A DNA stretch of 64,000 nt from Aequorivita marisscotiae. Its GTDB lineage: Bacteria > Bacteroidota > Bacteroidia > Flavobacteriales > Flavobacteriaceae. The stretch spans positions 1,860,001-1,924,000 of the forward strand of contig NZ_CP122379.1 in the NCBI RefSeq assembly GCF_029814825.1, given 5' to 3'. The notes under the pieces are model-generated. The model did no database searches, had not been told where the DNA came from, and saw only the letters and a program-made list of their open reading frames with translations. Shown here piece by piece: positions 19,036-26,902 of the stretch; within the stretch, counting starts at the first letter, position 1; the number at the start of each line of letters is the position of its first letter. The position numbers were made by a program, and so were the translations under genes.

Positions 19036-19704
19036 TTAAAAACCAATAGTATTGAAAAGAAATTTATCGGAAGTCCAACGACAAAGTTTTAATAAAAATC
19101 CAATTAAAAAGGTAAACAACCACGCTTTAAAATGTAGAAGCGGATTGGTGAATATTTCAAAAATATCTGTAAAAAGATGGCTCGGCTTATGAAGAATATC
19201 CCACGAATTCCATCGAAGAACACGCCCTAAATAAATTCCAAAACCCACTAAAAAAGGAAGCACGACCAAAAACCCGGAAGTCATTTTCCTGTTGAAATTT
19301 TTAAAAAGAATTTCTTCAATATCCTTTACCGAGAACAAGTAAAACGCAATGCCCGTAACTGCAAAAATCGCAATCATTAAAGCATCGAAACCAAGCCATT
19401 TAATAGGGCTTAAACGCAAATGAATAAAATCTGTTATTATATATGGTGCATTTGGAAGAAAAAGTAACCAGAGCAGAAGCAGCGAATAGAGCTTGTATTT
19501 TTTTAAGCCTTCGCGGGTTTTTGCGTACATAGAAATAAAAAACGGCACCATGGCGAGAAATAAATTCCATGCTAAGAAAAGATAAAAGAAAGAATGTGTG
19601 CTTTTTGAGCGAATGGCAAGCAGAATAATACACAAAGCTGTTAGCGACAAAAGCGGAAACAGTATATTGAAACGATTAAAGAGAAATGTTTTTATTGTCT
19701 TCAT
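19036..19704 (-). CDS. DUF1361 membrane protein
   Basis: 222 aa, about six to seven hydrophobic helices. The family-typical LWLLFLPNAPYIITDFIHL motif lies near residues 79-97 and GFGIYLGRVLRWNSWD near 155-170, both conserved in DUF1361. It is an inner-membrane protein of unknown function. Its start overlaps the end of the preceding DUF2809 gene by 29 bp, which implies translational coupling. Confidence 0.85.
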   Translation of the reverse strand: MKTIKTFLFNRFNILFPLLSLTALCIILLAIRSKSTHSFFYLFLAWNLFLAMVPFFISMYAKTREGLKKYKLYSLLLLWLLFLPNAPYIITDFIHLRLSPIKWLGFDALMIAIFAVTGIAFYLFSVKDIEEILFKNFNRKMTSGFLVVLPFLVGFGIYLGRVLRWNSWDILHKPSHLFTDIFEIFTNPLLHFKAWLFTFLIGFLLKLCRWTSDKFLFNTIGF

Positions 19705-20068
19705 TTTTTAAAATAGTTTTTTCAATTAAAAGAATAAGTAGAAAGCCAAGAAAATAGGCCACGAGATCATAAGTGTCAAACACTGAACCCAAGATTGTCA
19801 ATAATATTTCTGAATGGATTTGAAGTTTTTCTGCAAGCTTGAATAGCTGAAGAAATTCTACAAAATAGGCGAATACCATAACGGACATCGCAATTTTAAA
19901 AACATTGTTTTTGATGAAAATTTTCAGAAACGAATACAGTAGTAAGATCACTAAAACATCGCCTAAAAATCCACGTACAAACGGATTAAAGTGAAACTTG
20001 GCAATGCCGATTTCTACAGTTAGTAAGAGTAGTGTGCTATAAAAATACTTGCTTCTGAAAATATGCAT
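19676..20068 (-). CDS. DUF2809 membrane protein
   Basis: 130 aa with four predicted membrane helices. The FVEFLQLFKL and LGSVFDTYDLVAYFLGF segments match the DUF2809 signature. The family is small and uncharacterised. It overlaps the DUF1361 gene downstream on the same strand, so the two are read as a two-gene unit. Confidence 0.85.
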   Translation of the reverse strand: MHIFRSKYFYSTLLLLTVEIGIAKFHFNPFVRGFLGDVLVILLLYSFLKIFIKNNVFKIAMSVMVFAYFVEFLQLFKLAEKLQIHSEILLTILGSVFDTYDLVAYFLGFLLILLIEKTILKNEDNKNISL

Positions 20069-20085
20069 AATATAAGTATTGATTA

Positions 20086-20116
20086 AAACCTCACAGATTA
20101 AAATCCCGTGAGGTTT
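20086..20116 (-). terminator. Hairpin after creD
   Basis: Arms AAACCTCAC (20086-20094) and GTGAGGTTT (20108-20116) with a 13-nt loop, 25 bp past the creD stop. The T-run on the minus strand is short, so termination strength is uncertain. Confidence 0.55.
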
Positions 20117-20140
20117 GATTGTTATTATGTGTTTACAATA

Positions 20141-21490
20141 TTAACTTGCATTGTTCCAATCAATATTTCGAGAGGCGAACATAATTGTTGACAAGATTAA
20201 GAAAAGGCCGATGCTGCCTACCAAAAGCGCATAATTTTCCAATTGTATAATTACATAAATAAAGCCGTACAACGAAGCCAAAGATGCGCAGATAAGCATC
20301 GGAAATTTAAAACCTTTTATTATGGCACGGGAGTAAACCGTAACTAAGCCGAGTACGGAAACGGCCGCAATGGAATATGCCTTAAAAAAAGTGCTGTGTT
20401 CCGAAATTGAAATAAGTAATGTATAAAACATCACCAAAGCCAAACCTATCATTACATATTGAAAAGGATGTATGTAAATTTTGCTAACCAATTGAATTAA
20501 CAAAAACACCAGTAATGTTAAGCCAATAACCATAAAACCATATTTTGCGGTTCGTTCACTTTTTTGGTATTCGTCCACGGGAATTATGAGTTTTGTGCCA
20601 AATGCCGAAGTAGTAAGATTTGGAAGTTGTCCAAAAAATGATTGCTCAAATTGTCGATTAATTTGCAAGATTCGCCACGAGGCCGAAAAGCCGTCTTTAC
20701 TTATTTCTTTATCGGTGTCTTCGGGCAAAAAGTTACCGTCAAAACTAGGGGAGTGCCAGTTAGATTTCATTGTGACGTCTGTCTCTTTTCCGATGGGCAA
20801 AAAATTCAGGCTTTCGCTGCCGTTAATTTTTAAATTGAAGGAAAAAGGATGCGATGTAGCCAATAATTCTTTTGCATTTGGAATGTAATTGCTCTGAATT
20901 GTATTTAGATTTTCGTTGGAATACTGTGGTGTCATCGTTAATGTTTCCGAAGCCAGATTAACAATAGGAGTCGTTTTTATTCCCTTTAAATTTGAAGTGT
21001 TTAAAAGCACAGTAGCTTTCTCCCAGAGTATATTTTCGTCGAGAATATCACCGACCGAAAAATCGATTTTAGGAAAGTTTCCTGTCACGTCAATGGCTGC
21101 AGAATATACCACAGATTCGTAAATACTTCTGTTTAGCGGCTTTGTATCAACCTGCGCAGAAATGGTTAATTTGTCTGGTAAAAAATAGGCATATTTTACA
21201 AGTTCTTTCCTTTTTGTGAAATAGGAATTGTTTTTTTGGTTATAAATTTTTTCTTCGGAAACTACTTTGTAGGGAATTTTTACGATGGGACCGGAGAGCA
21301 GCACTTCGTTCCCCCATTTTTCATTTATTTCCCTAATCACCGCTTCCTGCCTGCTGGCTCTCTCAATAATGAGTGATTTGACGAATTGTAAAGGTATTAG
21401 CAATACCAGTAATAAAAAGCCAACCACTAACATCCGTGCAGTGATGGAGTTTCGCATCCAACTGCCGAATTTTCCGTTTTTCTGTTTCAT
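20141..21490 (-). CDS. creD: CreD family inner-membrane protein
   Basis: 449 aa. One N-terminal membrane helix is followed by a large extracytoplasmic region beginning ERASRQEAVIREINEKWG, with LLSGPIVKIPY. Five or six C-terminal helices (about residues 320-445) follow. This is the CreD layout. In enterobacteria CreD belongs to the CreBC stress regulon; in Bacteroidota its role is unknown. Here a winged-helix regulator gene lies upstream, and an operator-like palindrome is 37 bp before the start. The same palindrome precedes the regulator operon, suggesting joint control. Confidence 0.9.
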   Translation of the reverse strand: MKQKNGKFGSWMRNSITARMLVVGFLLLVLLIPLQFVKSLIIERASRQEAVIREINEKWGNEVLLSGPIVKIPYKVVSEEKIYNQKNNSYFTKRKELVKYAYFLPDKLTISAQVDTKPLNRSIYESVVYSAAIDVTGNFPKIDFSVGDILDENILWEKATVLLNTSNLKGIKTTPIVNLASETLTMTPQYSNENLNTIQSNYIPNAKELLATSHPFSFNLKINGSESLNFLPIGKETDVTMKSNWHSPSFDGNFLPEDTDKEISKDGFSASWRILQINRQFEQSFFGQLPNLTTSAFGTKLIIPVDEYQKSERTAKYGFMVIGLTLLVFLLIQLVSKIYIHPFQYVMIGLALVMFYTLLISISEHSTFFKAYSIAAVSVLGLVTVYSRAIIKGFKFPMLICASLASLYGFIYVIIQLENYALLVGSIGLFLILSTIMFASRNIDWNNAS

Positions 21491-21526
21491 ATGTTTAGTT
21501 TTAAATGTAAATAATTAATTTTAAAG

Positions 21527-21545
21527 TACTTTGAAATACAAAGTA
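21527..21545. promoter_or_regulatory. Operator-like palindrome 1 (TACTTTG-N5-CAAAGTA), upstream of creD
   Basis: A perfect 7-bp inverted repeat with a 5-bp spacer. It and its flanks match the second site at 22874-22892 over about 25 bp (AAAG before, AAATG after). It is a probable dimer-binding site for the winged-helix regulator at 21960-22256. Confidence 0.7.
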
Positions 21546-21572
21546 AATGAATAAAAAAATAGATGCTGTTAT

Positions 21573-21881
21573 TTAACTTCCCGCAAATGGGGAGCCAAAG
21601 ATACCAACTGCAAGTTCTGCCCAAATCAGAAAAAATACAATGAGCAATGGTACTAAAATAAAAAGTCGGTGTGTATTTTTCTTAACCTTCCAAAAAACCT
21701 GTTCGCAAGTAAACCCAATACCAAAAAGCAGCATTGCCATGACTACAAAATCTAAAGAGCTCCAGTTAACCTGATCTGTAAATTGCATTGCCAATAGTGG
21801 AATAAGCAATAGTATTGCTACAATTATTACAAAAATTTGTCTGTTTTTTCTTCTGAAAAATTTCTTAGTTTTGGAGTTCAT
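21573..21881 (-). CDS. Small membrane protein, 102 aa
   Basis: Basic N-terminus (KTKKFFRRKNRQ) followed by three hydrophobic segments (about residues 16-32, 45-60 and 70-95). No family is recognised. It sits between the regulator gene and creD on the same strand, with gaps of about 80 bp on each side, so it may be transcribed with either. It is predicted to be an inner-membrane accessory of the CreD block. Confidence 0.6.
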   Translation of the reverse strand: MNSKTKKFFRRKNRQIFVIIVAILLLIPLLAMQFTDQVNWSSLDFVVMAMLLFGIGFTCEQVFWKVKKNTHRLFILVPLLIVFFLIWAELAVGIFGSPFAGS

Positions 21882-21959
21882 ATTCTGTGTTTTAAAAGTT
21901 TATAAAGTAGAAAGTGTTCATTGTTTTCTTGCGCAATTATTTTATAATTACAATTGGTT

Positions 21960-22256
21960 CTATTCCTTTTTTCCTATCAGTTTTTCTAAAGCTTCAATAT
22001 GTTTTTTAAATGCGGCCTTCCCAAGCGTGGTGGTGCTGTAGCTCGTATTTGGTTTTCTTCCCACAAAACTTTTTTCAACTAAAATATATTCGGCTTGCTC
22101 TAATGCTTTTATGTGGCTGGCAAGATTGCCGTCTGTAACATTGAGCAGTTCCTTTAATCGATTGAAATCGGCACTTTCATTCACCACAAGAATGCTCATT
22201 ATCCCCAAACGGATTCGATGATCAAAAAGCTTATTTATGTTGTCTATAATGCCCAC
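21960..22256 (-). CDS. Winged-helix transcriptional regulator (HTH_34/MarR-like)
   Basis: 98 aa, a lone winged-helix DNA-binding domain. Helices cover RIRLGIMSILVV, DFNRLKELLNV and the recognition helix DGNLASHIKALEQAEYI. The wing follows (VEKSFVGRKPNTSYSTTTLG) and then a C-terminal dimerisation helix. The start is GTG at 22256, one base after the stop of the upstream membrane-protein gene, so the two are translationally coupled. Such regulators bind as dimers. Two identical TACTTTG-N5-CAAAGTA palindromes nearby, one before its own operon, suggest autoregulation and control of creD. Confidence 0.85.
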   Translation of the reverse strand: MGIIDNINKLFDHRIRLGIMSILVVNESADFNRLKELLNVTDGNLASHIKALEQAEYILVEKSFVGRKPNTSYSTTTLGKAAFKKHIEALEKLIGKKE

Positions 22257-22257
22257 C

Positions 22258-22866
22258 CTAGCTTTTTCTTTCGTTTAGATACATAATACTTCCGTAGATA
22301 ATGTGAAAAATGCCAAAGCCCAATATCCAAAACCAAAGGCCGTAGCCTGGAAGTGCTGCGCAGATTAGCCCAATAATTATTTGTGCATAGCCTAGATATT
22401 TTACATTTCCGATGGTGTATTTGGAAGCATTTACTAATGCGAGTCCGTAAAAAATTAACATTAATGAAGCAGTTAGTCCATAATGTTGATTGTTGATATT
22501 TATAATTATATAAATTCCGCCAGTGACCATTGGTATTAGAAAATTTAGTAAGAGGCGGCGAGTGGTTGTGTCCCAAATTTTTTCGTTATTTTTTTTTGCT
22601 TGTCGCGTAGTTAATAAAACTGCTGTTATTACACTTAATAACGCTACAACCGCTAGTAGCGACACAAGAAGTAGGAAATTATAACTATTAATTGCCATAT
22701 ATTCGCCAGCAGCAGGAAAGAGATAAAAATATGCAATGGCTGCACCAATAATGGCATATAGACCGGCAAAAATCCCGGAGAGTCCACTAAGTGAAATAAA
22801 CCGTGTGGAGCGGTTCATTAAATTTTTGATTTCACTAATATCTTTTAAATAATCTTGCTCAGCCAT
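22258..22866 (-). CDS. Multi-helix membrane protein, 202 aa
   Basis: The start is taken at the ATG at 22866 (MAEQDYLKDISEIKNLMNRST...) rather than the upstream ATG at 22899, which would run through the operator. It has about six hydrophobic helices after a short charged N-terminus. It has no recognised enzymatic motif. It is the first gene of an operon with the winged-helix regulator, a pairing in which the membrane protein may sense or respond to the same signal. Function unknown. Confidence 0.75.
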   Translation of the reverse strand: MAEQDYLKDISEIKNLMNRSTRFISLSGLSGIFAGLYAIIGAAIAYFYLFPAAGEYMAINSYNFLLLVSLLAVVALLSVITAVLLTTRQAKKNNEKIWDTTTRRLLLNFLIPMVTGGIYIIININNQHYGLTASLMLIFYGLALVNASKYTIGNVKYLGYAQIIIGLICAALPGYGLWFWILGFGIFHIIYGSIMYLNERKS

Positions 22867-22873
22867 AATAAAG

Positions 22874-22892
22874 TACTTTGAAAAACAAAGTA
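22874..22892. promoter_or_regulatory. Operator-like palindrome 2 (TACTTTG-N5-CAAAGTA)
   Basis: The same palindrome as at 21527-21545, differing only in one spacer base (AAAAA versus AAATA). It lies 7 bp before the start codon of the membrane-protein/regulator operon. A bound repressor would cover the ribosome-binding or promoter region. Confidence 0.7.
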
Positions 22893-23062
22893 AATGCAAA
22901 TATGTTTTATCACCAAATTTATTTTAAAAAAATGTGGTTAATATTTTCAGCATCTTTAAAATGCAAGTAATTTCTTACAAAAAAAACAGGGAAAACCCTG
23001 AGTAATTTCAGGTATTTTCCTCTTGACAGATGCCGAACTTCTTCGCATCTTTATACTCTAGG

Positions 23063-23156
23063 TTAATTGGGGAGTTAGCTTAGCCAAATAGGATAAAGCT
23101 GTTTCTTTAAAAGAAACGGCTTTCTCTATTTGGCGGATATCTCCACTTAAAATTAA
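23063..23156. other. Large imperfect hairpin in a divergent intergenic region; possible small RNA
   Basis: Nested arms: TTAATT/AATTAA at the base, GGAG/CTCC, GCCAAATAG (23083-23091)/CTATTTGGC (23126-23134), and a 13-bp top stem 23095-23107/23111-23123 with one G-T pair and a 3-nt loop. It lies between divergently transcribed genes, so it is not their terminator. A TTG (23023) and CATCTTTA (23046-23053) upstream could be a weak promoter. The rest of 22893-23320 has no supported gene. Confidence 0.5.
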
Positions 23157-23320
23157 TGACGGTTTTTAACCCATCGAGCCCAATCTTTTCACATTTCACA
23201 ATCTTTAAAGTTTCAGTTAAACCAGATTTAGCTAGCTAAAATACTTTTTGAAAGTATTATCTGGCTTAGCGCGCAGCAATTTTAATGGAAGCGCATTCTA
23301 TTTATTAGTAACTTCACTTT

Positions 23321-23680
23321 ATGAAACCAGCCGATGACTATATTTTAAATAAACCGGAGCCCTTCCGCGCTATCTTGTTGCATTTACAAGCTACAATAGA
23401 AACATTACTGCCTGAAACTAAACTATTGTATAAATGGAAAATGCCTTTCTTCTATATTGAAAACAAGCCATTTTGCTATCTGAATTTTTCAAAAAAATAT
23501 GTCGATTTGGTTTTTTGGCATGGCACACATTTAACCAAGCATAAAGAAATATTAATTTCTGATGGCCGAAAACATATGAAATCCCTTCGGTTTAAATCAC
23601 TTGAAGAAATTGATCAACAGGTATTAAACGATGTTCTTTTGGAAGCATACGCTTTGCGCGATAAAAAATATTACAAATGA
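23321..23680 (+). CDS. DUF1801 domain protein
   Basis: 119 aa. The core LLPETKLLYKWKMPFFYIENKPFCYLNFSKKYVDLVFWHG resembles the DUF1801/YdhG-like fold, a small uncharacterised cytosolic domain. RSLRFKSLEEIDQQ-like segments near the C-terminus are also typical. Its 3' end overlaps the kdsA stop by 10 bp in convergent orientation. There are no catalytic motifs to name. Confidence 0.75.
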   Translation: MKPADDYILNKPEPFRAILLHLQATIETLLPETKLLYKWKMPFFYIENKPFCYLNFSKKYVDLVFWHGTHLTKHKEILISDGRKHMKSLRFKSLEEIDQQVLNDVLLEAYALRDKKYYK

Positions 23681-24489
23681 TTAATAGTCTTTCGGATAGC
23701 TACAAGATCTGTCAATAGTTTTTCCAGTAAATTTAAATTGAGCATATTGGCGCCATCGCTTTTTGCATTTGCGGGGTCAAAGTGGGTTTCAATAAAAATA
23801 CCATCGGCACCGGTTGCAATACCAGCGCGGGCAATGGTGGAAATCATTTCGGGTCTGCCGCCAGTAACGCCAGCACTCTGATTGGGCTGTTGTAGGCTGT
23901 GGGTTACATCCAAAACTACGGGTGCGTATTGTTTCATCGTTGGAATTCCCCGAAAATCTACAATCATATCTTGATAGCCAAACATCGTTCCGCGGTCTGT
24001 AATTAACACTTGCTCATTATTGCAATCGGTTACTTTTGTAACGGCGTGTTTCATGCTTTCGGGACTCATAAATTGCCCTTTCTTCAAGTTTACTACTTTT
24101 CCGGTTTTAGCTGCGGCCACAACCAAATCGGTTTGCCGTACCAGGAAAGCTGGTATTTGCAAAACATCTACATACTCTGCTGCCATTGCGGCATCGCTTA
24201 CTTCGTGAATGTCTGTTACGGTAGGAACATCAAAAGTTTCGGAAACCTTTCGTAATATTTTTAAGGCTTTTTCATCGCCAATTCCGGTAAAACTATCAAT
24301 CCGACTTCGGTTGGCTTTTTTGAAACTTCCTTTAAAGATGAATGGGATTTCCAGTTTGTCGGTAATTCGTACAATCTTTTCGGCAATTTGCACTGCCATT
24401 TCTTCACTTTCTATAGCGCAGGGGCCAGCGAGAAGGAAAAAATTGTTAGCGTTTGTGTGCTTTATTTTTGGGATTAATTCAAGTTTCAT
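23671..24489 (-). CDS. kdsA: 3-deoxy-8-phosphooctulonate synthase (KDO8P synthase)
   Basis: Condenses phosphoenolpyruvate and arabinose 5-phosphate to Kdo-8-phosphate, an early step of LPS inner-core synthesis. It is 272 aa, normal length. Signature segments are LLAGPCAIES, FKGSFKKANRSR, LKKGQFMSPESM and FIETHFDPANAKSDG. Cys24 in AGPCAIES is the position that binds metal in the metal-dependent class (as in Aquifex); E. coli-type enzymes have Asn there. KANRSR separates it from DAHP synthases. It fits with the surface-glycan genes downstream of typA. Confidence 0.95.
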   Translation of the reverse strand: MKLELIPKIKHTNANNFFLLAGPCAIESEEMAVQIAEKIVRITDKLEIPFIFKGSFKKANRSRIDSFTGIGDEKALKILRKVSETFDVPTVTDIHEVSDAAMAAEYVDVLQIPAFLVRQTDLVVAAAKTGKVVNLKKGQFMSPESMKHAVTKVTDCNNEQVLITDRGTMFGYQDMIVDFRGIPTMKQYAPVVLDVTHSLQQPNQSAGVTGGRPEMISTIARAGIATGADGIFIETHFDPANAKSDGANMLNLNLLEKLLTDLVAIRKTINHL

Positions 24490-24507
24490 ACAATGTTTTT
24501 AGCACTG

Positions 24508-24515
24508 TAAAGATA
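24508..24515 (-). promoter_or_regulatory. Possible -7 element for kdsA (TATCTTTA)
   Basis: One mismatch to TAnnTTTG on the minus strand, 18 bp before the kdsA start codon. No clear -33 element. Confidence 0.35.
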
Positions 24516-24634
24516 CGTATTTTAGTATTCTGATGCGCCGAAGATTGGTTTCAATGTATTTATTACAATCATTTCAAGAAATTATTCTGAAAAATAAAAC
24601 AGCAACTTTTCACTTCTAATCCACTTAGAAACAC

Positions 24635-24642
24635 TACTTTTG
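24635..24642 (+). promoter_or_regulatory. Predicted -7 element for typA (TACTTTTG)
   Basis: A perfect TAnnTTTG match, 27 bp before the ATG at 24670. It overlaps the upstream in-frame ATG at 24640, which rules out the longer start. Confidence 0.6.
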
Positions 24643-24669
24643 CACCCTCTTAAAAAAAGGAGTAACTAT

Positions 24670-26463
24670 ATGAAAGTCAAAAACATTGCCATTATTGCCC
24701 ACGTTGACCACGGTAAAACAACCTTGGTAGATAAAATTATGCACTACTGTAGTATTTTTCGTGAAAACGAAAATACGGGTGAACTTATTCTGGATAACAA
24801 CGATTTAGAGCGCGAACGCGGAATTACCATTACCTCAAAAAACGTTTCAGTAATATATAAAGACACAAAAATTAATATTATTGATACCCCTGGTCACGCC
24901 GATTTTGGTGGTGAGGTTGAACGTGTACTAAATATGGCCGATGGAGTGTTACTTTTGGTAGATGCTTTTGAAGGCCCTATGCCACAAACCCGTTTTGTGT
25001 TGCAAAAGGCAATAGATCTTGGTTTAAAACCATGTGTGGTTGTAAATAAGGTAGATAAGGAAAACTGTACTCCGGAAGAAGTACACGAAGCCGTTTTTGA
25101 TTTAATGTTTGAATTGGGCGCCGAAGAATGGCAACTTGATTTTCCAACCGTTTACGGTTCGGCAAAACAAAACTGGATGAGCGACGATTGGAAAAAACCA
25201 ACCGACACGCTTGAACCTTTGTTAGATATGGTTTTAGAACACGTGCCTTCTCCAAAAATTGAAGACGGTTCTCTGCAAATGTTAATTACCTCATTAGACT
25301 TTTCTTCTTTTACAGGACGTATCGCAATTGGTCGTTTACAGAGAGGCGTTTTAAAAGAAGGAATGCAAATTGCGTTGGTTAAGCGTGATGGCACAATAGT
25401 AAAATCAAAAATTAAAGAACTTCATACTTTCGAAGGTATGGGCCGTAAAAAAGTAACCGAAGTGCAACCAGGCGATATATGTGCCTTAGTAGGTTTAGAA
25501 GGTTTTGAGATTGGCGATACCGTTGCCGATGTAGAAAACCCCGAAGCGCTAAAAACAATTTCTATAGACGAGCCTACAATGAGTATGCTTTTTACCATTA
25601 ACGATTCGCCGTTTTTTGGTAAAGACGGAAAGTTTGTTACCTCTCGCCATATCAGGGAGCGCCTTGAAAAGGAATTGGAAAAAAACTTGGCGTTGCGCAT
25701 GCAGCCTACAGATAGTGCCGATAAATTTATGGTTTTTGGTCGTGGCGTTTTGCACCTTTCTGTTTTAATTGAAACCATGCGTCGCGAAGGATACGAACTT
25801 CAAATTGGACAACCGCAGGTTATCATCAAAGAAATTGATGGTGTAAAATGCGAGCCAGTTGAAGAAATGACAATCGATTTGCCCGAAACCGTGAGTGGCA
25901 CCGCCATTAATATGGTGACCATCCGTAAAGGCGAAATGCTGAGCATGGAAGGAAAAGGAGACAGAATGGTTTGTAAATTTATCATTCCATCACGCGGCAT
26001 CATTGGTCTTAGAAACCAATTGCTTACCGCAACCGCTGGGGAAGCAATTATGACGCACCGTTTTCTTGAATACCAACCCCTAAAAGGTGGTATTCCCGAA
26101 AGACAAAACGGAAGTTTGGTTTCTATGGAAACTGGCCAAGCTATTCCGTATTCTATCGATAAATTACAGGATAGAGGTCGTTTCTTCGTAAATCCGAATG
26201 AAGATATTTATGAAGGCCAGGTTATTGGCGAAAACTCGCGTCAAGACGATATGACGGTAAATATTACCAAAACCAAAAAACTTTCAAACGTACGTTCTTC
26301 TGGAGCCGACGATAAGGCCCGTATTATTCCAGCTATTAAATTTTCTTTGGAAGAAGCGCTAGAATACATTCAAAAAGACGAATACGTTGAGGTTACGCCA
26401 AACCATTTAAGACTTCGAAAAATACATTTGAAGGAAGTAGATCGCAAACGAAACAAACTGTAG
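24670..26463 (+). CDS. typA: Ribosome-binding GTPase TypA/BipA
   Basis: 597 aa translational GTPase of the EF-G/LepA superfamily, involved in ribosome assembly and stress adaptation. It has the P-loop AHVDHGKTTL, switch II DTPGHADFGGEV, NKVDK and a TypA-specific C-terminal domain (residues about 480-597). The start is ATG 24670, preceded by AAAAGGAG, one of the few Shine-Dalgarno-like sites in the window. An in-frame ATG at 24640 lies inside the predicted promoter. Length and motifs are complete. Confidence 0.97.
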   Translation: MKVKNIAIIAHVDHGKTTLVDKIMHYCSIFRENENTGELILDNNDLERERGITITSKNVSVIYKDTKINIIDTPGHADFGGEVERVLNMADGVLLLVDAFEGPMPQTRFVLQKAIDLGLKPCVVVNKVDKENCTPEEVHEAVFDLMFELGAEEWQLDFPTVYGSAKQNWMSDDWKKPTDTLEPLLDMVLEHVPSPKIEDGSLQMLITSLDFSSFTGRIAIGRLQRGVLKEGMQIALVKRDGTIVKSKIKELHTFEGMGRKKVTEVQPGDICALVGLEGFEIGDTVADVENPEALKTISIDEPTMSMLFTINDSPFFGKDGKFVTSRHIRERLEKELEKNLALRMQPTDSADKFMVFGRGVLHLSVLIETMRREGYELQIGQPQVIIKEIDGVKCEPVEEMTIDLPETVSGTAINMVTIRKGEMLSMEGKGDRMVCKFIIPSRGIIGLRNQLLTATAGEAIMTHRFLEYQPLKGGIPERQNGSLVSMETGQAIPYSIDKLQDRGRFFVNPNEDIYEGQVIGENSRQDDMTVNITKTKKLSNVRSSGADDKARIIPAIKFSLEEALEYIQKDEYVEVTPNHLRLRKIHLKEVDRKRNKL

Positions 26464-26485
26464 CAAAAATAGTTGCATTGCTGAT

Positions 26486-26550
26486 ATAAGACGAAGGACG
26501 AAAACATTATTAACAAAACTGTTTTTACTAATTCGAAGTCTTCGTCTTAT
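26486..26550. repeat. Inverted repeat after typA
   Basis: ATAAGACGAAG (26486-26496) and its exact complement at 26540-26550, with further inner pairing (GAC..GAA). It may act as the typA terminator. The arm contains a degenerate 7-bp period (AGACGAA GGACGAA). The rest of 26464-26698 holds no gene. Confidence 0.5.
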
Positions 26551-26698
26551 GTTATCAGGCTCTAAGCTACTTGTAAAATAATCAGGCTTACCTTCTTTAA
26601 ATTCAACGATTTTTAGTTTATTTGCGGTAGCCGAAAAAATTAGACTGAGCTCAAGCGAAGTTATAGAACATTAAGGCAATTAGTATAAAATTTTAGGT

Positions 26699-26902
26699 AT
26701 GAATTTTCTTTATTTCGATCCAGGGCTGGGAGCAATGATAGTACAGGCAGTTGTAGCTGCAGCAGCTGGTATTTTGCTTTTCTCAAAAAGTGTTATGTAC
26801 AAGGTGAAATCTTTTTTCGGATTGGTAAAAGAAGAGGAAGATACTTACGATTCAATTGACGTTGAAGAGCAAGACACCGATAAATATGACAGAGAAAACT
26901 AA
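26699..26902 (+). CDS. Small membrane protein with FDPGLG motif
   Basis: 67 aa. It has an N-terminal YFDPGLGAMIVQ motif, one membrane helix (about residues 11-30), a basic stretch (KSVMYKVKSFFG) and an acidic C-terminal tail. Small proteins with a xDPGxGxxxxQ start and a single helix recur beside membrane sulfatase-like genes in diverse bacteria; this is from memory and not checked. The next gene starts inside its last codons (17-bp overlap), implying coupled translation. Its function is unknown; it may anchor or scaffold the neighbouring enzymes. Confidence 0.7.
   Translation: MNFLYFDPGLGAMIVQAVVAAAAGILLFSKSVMYKVKSFFGLVKEEEDTYDSIDVEEQDTDKYDREN

Noticed and set aside
23023..23057. Classical TTGACA/TATACT sigma-70 promoter
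   Set aside because: The spacing is 23 bp, too long, and Bacteroidota use a different -7 consensus.
23069..23145. tRNA-like start (GGGGAGTTAGCTTAGCC...AAGC, then a 5-bp stem with a 7-nt TTTAAAA loop)
   Set aside because: The D-arm and anticodon-arm-like parts fit, but there is no GTTCRA T-arm, and the acceptor stem mismatches at inner positions. The long nested hairpin explains the pairing better.
23671..24489. DAHP synthase as an alternative for KdsA
   Set aside because: The length and the KANRSR and FMSPESM motifs are specific to KDO8P synthase.
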